Shown here piece after piece: positions 55,509 to 62,483 of a DNA stretch of 64,000 nt. Source of the stretch: Paratinospora sagittata. Lineage: Eukaryota > Streptophyta > Magnoliopsida > Ranunculales > Menispermaceae. Each line of letters starts with the position of its first letter. Position 1 is the stretch's first letter. The notes below the pieces were generated by a model, which saw only the letters and a program-made list of their open reading frames with translations, searched no databases and was not told where the DNA came from. Both the position numbers and the translations under genes were made by a program. The stretch spans positions 45,807,534-45,871,533 of the forward strand of contig CM069594.1 of NCBI GenBank assembly GCA_035771175.1. Reading direction: 5' to 3'.

Positions 55509-56069
55509 GATTCCATGAGGTAGAATTCTTAACTTTGATTTGGAATAGAGATCCATTCCAAACAGAATATCCTTATCGGGAAGATCGCAGCCGAGAATAT
55601 GTGTCCATATAATGAGATTGGCGAAGAACTTGAGACCAATCTTTCGAGCAGTAATCAGATGAGTCTGAAAAATCTCATTATTAGCAGCTTTGAATGATTC
55701 AGTATGAGACTTCCAAAATGTATTCGGCAGGATGCGAGGATTCATCATACTCTTAAAAGCACCTGTATCGAAATATCCAATTACCTTGATAGGAGTATCA
55801 AATTTGGATGGGAGAATGGATATTTCAGCATAAGGCATGACATGAGATATAGGCATAGCTGGAGGGTGGTATATCTGGATCATGCCAATATAGTCATCAT
55901 TAATATCAGAGAGATCATCATCAGAAGATGCTTCTTGATAAGCAAAAAGAGTAGTGTCATCAGGAGAATCTTGTTCAGAAAAGATAGACTCAATATCTTG
56001 ATCATCTTGTAATGAATAAGAGTGTTGAATCTGTTGAATAAGATGCTGGCCTTTTTTCTTGTCAGGACA
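55509..56069 (-). CDS. Pepsin-type aspartic protease domain of the polyprotein
   Basis: The open segment that starts after the TAG at 56,072-56,070. Numbering from the Met at 55,883, the active-site motif is D39-T40-G41-A42 within VIGYFDTGAFKSMMNP, preceded by a beta-strand (SILPSKFDTPIKV) and followed by the second conserved element KDILFGMDLYSK (104-115), as in retroviral-type dimeric proteases. It would cleave the polyprotein. Upstream of the Met, about 60 codons of acidic Asp/Ser/Gln-rich linker continue in frame from the capsid. The domain is intact. A second copy of it sits inverted at 60,348-60,941. Confidence 0.85.
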
Positions 56070-56336
56070 CTATTTCGCAAAATGTCCAAGTTGTTTGCAG
56101 ATATAACAGCGGGAAGATTTTGGAGGAGTTGTTCGTCTTTTGAAGTGACGAAAACTACTTTTTTTCTTCCATCGCTGTTGCTTAGAAAACTTAGAAGGCT
56201 TCTGAAGATTCTTTTTATGAAAACGCCATAATCTCTGATGAGGTTTCTTCTTGTGAGGAGAACATTCACATTTGGATTTGCATCCAATTTCAAGATATTT
56301 CTTATCACAGACATTTGAAGTATAGAAAGATGAAGT
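56067..56336 (-). pseudogene. Basic region and CCHC zinc knuckle, broken by a stop
   Basis: A Lys/Arg/His-rich stretch (cysteine pair CKCEC, then a run of KKK, KKN, RWKKK and FKRR) leads to a nucleic-acid-binding knuckle, C-X2-C-X4-H-X4-C, at 56,067-56,108. The last codon of the final X4 is a TAG (56,072-56,070), so the fourth ligand is cut off. In the family this knuckle binds viral RNA during packaging. The basic run may act as nuclear localisation signal and RNA-binding arm. Confidence 0.82.
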
Positions 56337-56339
56337 CTA

Positions 56340-56999
56340 TGATTCTGCAATAATGCATCGTAACTCACAATTTTTCTCAATGGCTTCAAGGAGTTGCTGG
56401 AAGATTTCAGCAAGAGATAACTGTTCAAGGGGACGACCGAGAGTTTTGAGAAGACGATTTAACTCAGGATGAATTTCCTTTGGAAGTGAGGCTATGAAAG
56501 TATGTTTTAGATCTGTCTTATCGTAACCACCAAGGAGATGATAACGCTGAATCATACATGTGAAGTGGCGATAAAGGTCTTTTTTCCTGAGAGATCAACA
56601 CTTCATGGTGAAATATTCATGTTTGTATTTATTTTCCATGATAGCACTGTCACCAACAAATTCACGAAGTAGGACATTATAGAAAGCCGCTATAGTGATC
56701 TGAGTGAGCTGAAGAACTCGGTATTCGCCAAGAGAAGTAAACCAATCTCGAACAAATCCAGTACATCTTGCTATAAAATTAGAAATAACTGCATTTGGTG
56801 TACGATCAGCAAGTTGTTGGGTAGACATCCATGCAGCCCAAGATAATATCTTGGAACGCCATTGTTCATAAGGAACATCATCAAGTGAAAACCAAGGACC
56901 ATTACCACTACGATTGAAGAATTGTTGAGGATTAGGTACTTGATCTGGTGCAGGTTGATTTTGAGCATCACGCATATCGACTTCCTCATCAAAAGGTTG
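56340..56999 (-). pseudogene. Capsid protein core, two stops
   Basis: Resembles the gag-like capsid core of caulimovirids. Landmarks include GPWFSLDDVPYEQWRSKILS, a W-x-x-W-x-x-M helix (SWAAWMSTQQLADR), FIARCTGFVRDWFTSLGEYR, and after the TGA at 56,597-56,595 the conserved-looking LYRHFTCMIQRYHLLGGYDK, LKHTFIASLPKEIHPEL and SLAEIFQQLLEAIEKNCELR. The segment ends at a TAG (56,339-56,337). The alternation of aromatic residues and the YxxFxxMxQxYHLLGG-type pattern mimic the major homology region of retroelement capsids. The domain is placed correctly between the acidic region and the CCHC knuckle. It cannot be made in one piece here. Confidence 0.75.
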
Positions 57000-57002
57000 T
57001 TA

Positions 57003-57554
57003 TGGAGTAGATGAAGAAGGGTCATCAGCCATGTGTATCTGAGTAAGAGCAGATATATCCATCTGGTAAGAATCAGCAGATACGTCTGAAAAATCTGGAT
57101 CAGACGAGACATCTGTAAGAGCATCAGATTTATGATCACTATCAGAAGATTCCAAAGAGAGGGATTCAAAATGATCAAGATCTTCAATAAGTGTGACATA
57201 ATTGAAATCGTCATAAGGTATGATAGGACGACTTGGAGGAGGTTGAGTAGGTGTAGGTGGCTTAGATTGGGTGATTGGAGGGACTGGTATAACTGATGGT
57301 TGAGAGATGGATAAAGGTGGAGTTGTCTGGGGTTCAAATGGTGATGAAGACATTGGAGCTTTGCCTCTTCCAAAATCAGGTCTAGGGCCTCTAGGATATG
57401 TAGATCTATTGATATGTGATTGAGATGGAGGAGCAACAGGAGGATTTGAAAAAGGTATAACCGGGGGAGGTCTAACCTGAGGTGTTTTGGCTAACATAAG
57501 GGTTTGTATTAAAACTGACTGAGGATCAGTTTTAGGTAGAGGTGGTGGTAGGTT
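57003..57554 (-). pseudogene. Proline-rich and acidic region, capsid N-terminal extension
   Basis: Lies between two in-frame TAA codons (57,557-57,555 and 57,002-57,000). The first half is strongly proline-rich (PPPVIPFSNPPVAPPS and similar). The second half is a Ser/Asp/Glu-rich acidic stretch (ESLSLESSDSDHKSDALTDV and onward). Acidic Ser-rich extensions precede the capsid core in caulimovirids, where they are usually removed or phosphorylated. Disordered throughout, with no catalytic motif. An overlapping 221-codon frame in another register is a leucine-rich shadow of this coding strand. Confidence 0.65.
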
Positions 57555-57557
57555 TTA

Positions 57558-58341
57558 GAAAACCGGAGGTGAAGGGAATGACGATCTGACTAAAGACATA
57601 GGATAAGCTTCAGGGAACATTGGAGGTGTTGGCGTCTGAAACTTATGAAGATCTGCCATGACATATGAAAGTTGTTCTTTCAGTTGTCTGATTTCTTGTT
57701 CAGCAGCATCAAAATGAGGACCAGTGATATTCTGTTGTAAATAATACCGGAGAAGTGTATCCAATTCATGAATCTTCATTTGAAGTTCAGTATAACATTT
57801 CTGACTGATAGCAGCTTGGATATCGGTATTGTGGACAAGACTGGTCATTGTATTTGTAAGAGTATTGAGATGCTCATCAATCTGTTGAAGATAACTATTC
57901 TGGACAATAGCATTTTTTGTTTGCCAATTTAAGACTTCTTCAGCAGATGTTAAAGGCTTCGGAGTGCCATCTGATCTGATCTCATTTAGAGGTACAAATG
58001 GTTTAGCCGTAACCTGATGAGTAGGATCTGTCACTCTAGTAAGAGGAGGAAAATCCTGATCATATGATCCAATAGGGAAACACGGAGAAACCAGTGGAGC
58101 TGCAGGTGGAGCTGGTGGCTCCTGATGATGTCGAGGATGAGGTCGACAAGATGATTTGGCTGGTTTGTGCTGTGTCTTCTTCTTTTGTGAACGAAGATAA
58201 GCAGCTTCATATTCATAAAATTCCAGAGAATCATCTTCATCATAGTAATCCATGTCATCAGCACATCGGCAGCCAGGAGCACACATTTCAGGATCACAAT
58301 CCCAAATGAAATGACCATCAATATGAGAATGATATACTGGA
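57558..58341 (-). pseudogene. Polyprotein linker: cysteine cluster and coiled-coil region
   Basis: In frame with the movement domain across the insertion; it has no start of its own. Directly after the insertion there is a compact cysteine cluster of spacing C-X4-C-X3-C-X-C, followed by acidic D/E/Y-rich and basic K/H/R-rich stretches and a proline-rich segment. Numbering from the Met at 58,286, residues 118-137 contain VLNWQTKNAIVQNSYLQQID, a WQxxNAxxQNxxLxxID pattern I associate with caulimovirid polyproteins. Two helical segments with leucine heptads follow (about 131-152 and 193-215), suggesting coiled-coil oligomerisation like virion-associated proteins. It ends at a TAA at 57,557-57,555. 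The role is inferred from position only. Confidence 0.7.
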
Positions 58342-58822
58342 TGTCACGCCCTGGGTTGCACAGCGTGCCCCCTACCCAGACGCGGGCGCACCCCCTCAGG
58401 GCGAACGCCTAGCCATAGTACCACATAATATTGTCTCCTGGCCACCCGGCGCACGGATCGCAACCACCCTTTGTCCCTACTATTCACTCATGAATAGTAA
58501 AGGGTCTCCCCCAAAATCAAACTCGAGACCTCCCTTAAAGAGTCTAATTTCGCATTCTGAGTAGCCACTGAACCATTGGCTCAGTGGCTACTCAGAATGC
58601 GAAATTAGACTCCTTAAGGGAGGTCTCGAGTTTGATTTTGGGGGAGACCCTTTACTATTCATGAGTGAATAGTAGGGACAAAGGGTGGTTGCGATCCGTG
58701 CGCCGGGTGGCCAGGAGACAATATTATGTGGTACTATGGCTAGGCGTTCGCCACACGACTGCGGTCGTGGTGGTGCGCCTGCGTTTGGGTAGGGGGCACG
58801 CTGTGCAACCCAGGGCGTGACA
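58342..58822. mobile_element. 481-bp foldback (near-palindromic) insertion in the viral polyprotein
   Basis: Left arm 58,342-58,571 and right arm 58,581-58,822 are inverted copies around a 9-nt centre (accattggc). The ends are TGTCACGCCC and GGGCGTGACA. Flanks are ctgga (58,337-58,341) and ccgga (58,823-58,827), a 5-bp duplication with one mismatch. It is much more GC-rich than the virus or satellite. The arms match closely except near the right end, where 58,753-58,772 carries a small extra hairpin (CACGAC-tgcg-GTCGTG). It encodes nothing. TG...CA ends and a 5-bp duplication recall LTR-type insertion; other foldback or inverted-SINE origins remain possible. Confidence 0.85.
58577..58639 (+). 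promoter_or_regulatory. Candidate Pol III A/B boxes inside the foldback element
   Basis: TGGCTCAGTGG (58,577-58,587) fits the tRNA-type A box, and AGTTTGATTTT (58,629-58,639) is a degenerate B box about 52 bp downstream, preceded by ggtctcg as in many plant tRNA-derived SINEs. The left arm carries the same boxes inverted, except that its A box overlaps the centre. This suggests that the arms derive from a SINE-like sequence. No 3' poly(A) tail or long target duplication supports an ordinary SINE insertion. Confidence 0.45.
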
Positions 58823-59894
58823 CCGGATGTCCATCAGAATGGAAAGAATGAAGAGGGGGATCTTCAACCGGTTCATGAGTAGAGACAGGCTGTACCATCA
58901 TGGAATGGTGAACAAGTAGACTGTCAGTGGATTGCTTTAGTGATTCAAAGGTGATCTTCACAGCACCATCAGCTTGTTTCGTCAGAAATGGACAAGTTAC
59001 ACTGGTAACAGGTTCAGAACGTCGTAGAAAATGTTCATAATTGGTGAACCATGTTAATGGTAACATGTGACGGAGCTCTTGCTGGGGAATCTGCTTTGGA
59101 ATCTGAACAATTGTAGGAACATCATTATTGTGAACAAAAGCCATAATTGTACCTGTTGGTTTTTGAGTTCGGAGGTGGATAGCATGATCTTGGAGGCGAA
59201 ACGCCATTTGATGATGTAGAGTAGCCATTATACTATCCTGACGATGTTGGACTCCAGAAAATTGAATCTGGACTTTAAACTGAGTAGGTAAAGTAGGATC
59301 CTTGAGGCAGACATTGAAGTCTGGAGTGATTGTAAAAATCATAGATCCATGACTGAGTGTAGTGATGACTGTTCCGATACAAGCATGTTCATATGAAAGG
59401 AGGTTTGTATCAAGCAAAGCGATTCGGGCGGACATAGGTAAGTTACCTCGGCCATGATATGAGAGGACTAAACGAATAGCACCCATATGAAGATGAGTAT
59501 AGCCGTGGGCTAACCAGTGACGGATGAACGAAGGATCAAACTTAAGAGTTACATATTGTTCTTGCATAGTAGACGCAAGAGTACAGTGAGTAAGTGCAGT
59601 ACTTTGGATATATTCCTTAATAGGAGGACTCTTACGGCTAATTAATTTTTTGACAAACGTAGAAAACGACTGTTGCTTTTTCGTAAATAACCAGTAGGGA
59701 TTTAACAAAGGAGGAATTGTTTCAGAAACTTTATTATCTGCAGGGATATGGGTTACTTCAACTAAATCATCGATTTTTGAAGCTTGTTTAATACATGACT
59801 CAGGAAGACTTGAAAAATTAAAAGAGGAAGATTTTAAAATCGGACTAGGGTCGGACGTAGAAGATGAAGGGGGACTATCACCAAAGGGTTCCAT
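58823..59894 (-). pseudogene. Movement protein domain (30K superfamily), polyprotein N-terminus
   Basis: The first 357 residues of ORF1. The N-terminus (1-60) is Ser/Pro-rich. The core (about 100-300) has alternating beta-strand-like segments typical of the plant-virus 30K movement proteins, which bind nucleic acid and enlarge plasmodesmata. The stretch LPMSARIALLDTNLLSYEHA (152-171) includes the family's hallmark aspartate candidate, D162, followed by the ACIGTV and MIFTITPDFNVCLKD strands. The ATG at 59,894 is in a usable context (G at +4). No internal stop is present. The frame runs on into the foldback insertion, which adds 27 foreign codons and stops at 58,740, so the present ORF is 384 codons. 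In the intact virus the domain continued directly into the coiled-coil region. Confidence 0.85.
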
Positions 59895-60039
59895 GGATAC
59901 TTACAGACCTTTTGTCTTACGTCGGCTCTCCTGGCCCGTCAAGACCTCGTCTTTGATATCCAACGGAGAAAGACTGGTGAAAAATAGATTCCTCTACTTC
60001 TATTAAAGACCAAAATCAATTAGAAAATCTAAGACTCAG

Positions 60040-60168
60040 TTAATCATCAACTTCGACTGCATCACATATGTAACAGGCAAAACAGAGACGAAGTAAACCA
60101 CAAAATAAGATAACAAGAATAACGAAAACAATAATTAACCACACTGGAAGATGACTGAGAAGAGACAT
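60040..60168 (-). CDS. Leader mini-ORF b (42 codons, one predicted membrane helix)
   Basis: ATG at 60,168, TAA at 60,042-60,040. Residues about 8-30 (VWLIIVFVILVILFCGLL) form a clear transmembrane helix, followed by a Cys-containing RLCFACYICD stretch and an acidic tail (EVDD). It is in the same frame as mini-ORF a, so one stop codon separates two hydrophobic parts. The compact design of helix, cysteine patch and acidic end looks less random than a typical leader ORF, but it is short and unconfirmed. Confidence 0.4.
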   Translation of the reverse strand: MSLLSHLPVWLIIVFVILVILFCGLLRLCFACYICDAVEVDD

Positions 60169-60171
60169 AAC

Positions 60172-60297
60172 TTATATCAATAAGGTAACTAGACGTAAGA
60201 TTATCTGAACAACTAGACAGATAAATAGGAAGATGCAACTGATCACAATAACATCACACAGACGCAGAGGTACAAACAACCAAAATATATTTATCAT
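60172..60297 (-). CDS. Leader mini-ORF a (41 codons, strongly hydrophobic)
   Basis: ATG at 60,297, TAA at 60,174-60,172. The predicted peptide is almost entirely hydrophobic (INIFWLFVPL near the start, VIVISCIFLFICLVV in the middle) and would span a membrane once or twice. It is followed, after the stop and one Val codon, by mini-ORF b in the same frame. It could be a regulatory upstream ORF, or the first half of a former 85-codon membrane protein. No homologue is known to me. Confidence 0.4.
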   Translation of the reverse strand: MINIFWLFVPLRLCDVIVISCIFLFICLVVQIILRLVTLLI

Positions 60298-60318
60298 ACC
60301 CGTATCAAAAGAGAGATG

Positions 60319-60330
60319 TCTCTGATACCA
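60319..60330 (-). other. tRNA-Met-type primer binding site (viral position 1)
   Basis: The minus strand reads TGGTATCAGAGA, matching the standard caulimovirid primer site complementary to the 3' end of plant initiator tRNA-Met in its first 11 bases. By convention this is nucleotide 1 of the genome and the site of the first-strand discontinuity. It lies at the very 5' end of the minus-strand copy, exactly at the joint with the inverted fragment. Confidence 0.8.
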
Positions 60331-60941
60331 ATGATGACTATGTTGGCATGATCCAGATATACCGCCCTCTAGCTATGCCTATATCTCATGTCATGCCTTA
60401 TGCTGAAATATCCATTCTCCCATCCAAATTTGATACTCCTATCAAGGTAATTGGATATTTCGATACAGGTGCTTTTAAGAGTATGATGAATCCTCGCATC
60501 CTGCCGAATACATTTTGGAAGTCTCATACTGAATCATTCAAAGCTGCTAATAATGAGATTTTTCAGACTCATCTGATTACTGCTCGAAAGATTGGTCTCA
60601 AGTTCTTCCCCAATCTCATTATATGGACACATATTCTCGGCTGCGATCTTCCCGATAAGGATATTCTGTTTGGATTGGATCTCTATTCCAAATCAAAGTT
60701 AAGAATTCTACCTCATGGAATCTCTTATCAGAATCAAACTCTTCCATATACAATTGTTCCTAAGTTGTATACTATTCAAGATGTTCCTTCCTACCAAGAT
60801 AAGCTTAAGTCTTGTTTCAGTGACTCTCATAAGACTTTCGTTCATCAACATCCTTTATGGAAGAATTCTCAGTTCTATGTCCATCTCCCATTCAAACTGA
60901 ATGAAGACATTAATCCGACAAAGGAAATTCACCCTGGAATG
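60331..60941 (+). pseudogene. Inverted protease fragment fused head to head to the viral copy
   Basis: This plus-strand segment repeats 55,290-55,900 of the main copy in the opposite direction. It encodes the acidic linker end and the complete DTGA protease region, and then breaks off at the HPGM residues (198 in the numbering from the Met) into satellite; the open frame from 60,348 to 60,962 adds seven satellite-derived codons. By eye I count nine substitutions against the main copy in about 610 bp, all changing the amino acid (residues 6, 8, 88, 110, 135, 136, 190, 193 and one just before the Met). It has no promoter, RT or downstream part, so it is a dead fragment. Confidence 0.9.
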
Positions 60942-60943
60942 GC

Positions 60944-60960
60944 TTTGAAAAAAATGTTTT
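60944..60960. repeat. 17-bp satellite motif repeated at both edges of the viral insert (right)
   Basis: Second copy of tttgaaaaaaatgtttt. Immediately after it the satellite skips about 34 bp and continues at gaattatttaatag, so the right edge has both a duplication and a loss. Caulimovirids lack integrase, and such irregular edges fit end-joining repair. Confidence 0.75.
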
Positions 60961-62483
60961 GAATTATTTAATAGTTTTTAATCTTATATCAATATGTTTT
61001 GAGTCAATGGAATGGTTCTTATGTGTCAAAATATTAATTTTTCAAAAGTAAGGCTATTCAGCAATTTGCAAAAATTTTCCAGTTGGCACTTGCGCCCTAT
61101 CAGTGTTGATAGCCCGCTGATAGTGTTGTATAATAAAACATTTGTTTTTCTTGAAAATTGTCTATAGCGCTCTATCCCCTTTGATAACTCGCTATAAAGA
61201 TTTTGCCGTGATCTTTCCATTTTTAGTAAAGTGGGAAATAGCGCGCTATAGGCCTCGATAACTCGCTATCGGAAAGTCTGAAAAACTCGTGCTCTCGGGT
61301 TTGTGTATATCAACCTGCTATCTTTCAATAGAGAACATTATACACAACCCAATAATAACACGCTATCCACGTTTGAGACAAAAATCAGATATTTCTAACG
61401 AGAAAAATGTGGCCACTTCTCCTTGCTCGACTTTTTTATACCTTACACAGTTTTGCCTAGTTATCTTAATTGAAATATTATCTACTAACACCTTGATGAT
61501 TCCAATTATCTCGCACGCCCAAAACAACTTTCGATTAAACAACGTTTTGAATTCAAATCATTTTGTACACTCTTCCTCTTTAACCTGCAACTACTAATTT
61601 TATAAAACCCTCATTCTCTGATTTTCAAAGATAGAACACGCACGATTTTTGCAAGTTAGACTGAGCTTTCCAAAAAGTGTTTAAATCGAAGAAAGTCGTT
61701 ATTCTTGCATTTGTCCAAACAACCTTCGAACTGAATCAAAATTGCAAACTGTCTTGATGATAAACTAATTATTTCGCAAGTTCTTCATTTTATTCTTTTT
61801 GTGCTGAGATTTCCAGAGGCTATCTATTGTTTTAAACTGTAAGTATGTGAAGTGTTCTCGGTAAGAGAAAACATCACCTGTATTTTTTTTTCTAAGAGCT
61901 TGAACTAATCATCAACAACACATCAAACAATAGGTATCGAAGTCTAAAAAGATCAAGCTCGAAGAACGAAGACATATCTCATGTCTAATGCAATAGTTTT
62001 ATCTTTGGTGTGTAGGGTAACTTCTCGATCAATCTCAGCACTAAAACTCAGAAAATTGAAAAGTCTTTAAAATCACTTCGATATAGTATTCCATTTTGAA
62101 AAAAATGTTTTCCGGAAGGTTTTAATCATAATTTCAATGAGTTTTGAATTATTTAACAGTTTTTAATCTTATATCAATATGTTTTGAGTTAATGCAATGG
62201 TTCTTGAGTGTCAAAATATTAATTTTCCAAAAATAAGGCTATTCAGCAATTTGCAAAAATTTTCCAGTTGGCACTTGCGCCCAATCAGTGTTGATAGCTC
62301 GCTGATAAGGTTTTATAATAAAACATTTGTTTTTCTTGAAAATTGTCAATAGCGCTATCCCCTTTGATAACTCGCTATAAAAATGTTGCCGTGATCTTTC
62401 CATTTTTAGTAAAGTGGGCAATAGCGCGCTATAGGCCTCGATAACTCGCTATCGGAAAGTCTTAAAAACTCATGCTCTCGGGT

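Larger units (their letters stand above)
53055..59894 (-). pseudogene. Viral ORF1 polyprotein, interrupted (MP-coiled coil-CP-PR-RT-RH)
   Basis: All coherent segments from the ATG at 59,894 down to 53,184 lie in one frame (codon first bases congruent modulo 3), which shows a single polyprotein of about 2,070 codons once the 481-bp insertion and its 5-bp duplication are discounted (486 bp, a multiple of three). Breaks are the insertion at 58,342-58,822 and stop codons at 57,557-57,555 (TAA), 57,002-57,000 (TAA), 56,597-56,595 (TGA), 56,339-56,337 (TAG) and 56,072-56,070 (TAG). All five stops fall in the linker/capsid third, with none in the MP part or the protease-RT-RNase H part. A TAG at 53,186-53,184 ends the last segment, but coding-like sequence continues in the same frame to a TAG at 53,057-53,055. 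No frameshift was found. The copy cannot make a full polyprotein as it stands. Confidence 0.88.
59895..60318 (-). promoter_or_regulatory. Viral leader between primer site and ORF1
   Basis: 424 nt with no long gene, upstream of the movement-protein ATG at 59,894. It holds two tandem in-frame short ORFs (60,172-60,297 and 60,040-60,168), and then about 145 nt with no ATG that I can see before ORF1. Caulimovirid leaders normally contain several short ORFs and a structured region that governs ribosome shunting. I could not establish a long hairpin by eye. Confidence 0.6.
52233..60943 (-). mobile_element. Endogenous pararetrovirus (Caulimoviridae, florendovirus-like layout)
   Basis: An 8.7-kb block unlike the satellite on both sides. 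Read on the minus strand from 60,330 to 52,233 it is an almost full-length caulimovirid genome: tRNA-Met-type primer site, leader, single long polyprotein frame with movement protein, capsid/CCHC, DTG protease, YIDD reverse transcriptase and RNase H, a small downstream ORF and a TATA promoter. A short inverted fragment is fused at 60,331-60,941. Without the 481-bp foldback insertion the main copy is about 7.6 kb, normal for the family. There is no integrase and no LTR. The layout of one polyprotein plus one small 3' ORF suggests a florendovirus; a petuvirus is the next option. Several stop codons show it is a decayed genomic copy. It occurs once in this window and was not amplified with the array. 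Confidence 0.95.

Noticed and set aside
55704..56012. Plus-strand frames opposite the viral polyprotein (also near 53,079, 56,022 and 58,094)
   Set aside because: Antisense shadows of an evident coding strand, with no start context or domains.
56771..57436. 221-codon leucine-rich frame on the minus strand
   Set aside because: It overlaps the polyprotein frame in another register. The leucine/isoleucine bias arises from reading proline- and serine-rich codons out of phase.
58577..58650. A tRNA gene in the foldback element
   Set aside because: A- and B-box-like words exist, but no cloverleaf can be folded with acceptor and anticodon stems. SINE-like remnant is the most that can be said.
52233..60943. 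Ty3-type LTR retrotransposon
   Set aside because: There is a movement protein, no integrase, no long terminal repeats, and the order of domains with a 3' TATA promoter is that of a pararetrovirus.
60348..60962. A separate 204-codon protease gene on the plus strand
   Set aside because: It is a truncated inverted copy of the main element's protease that runs into satellite sequence, with no promoter or start of its own.
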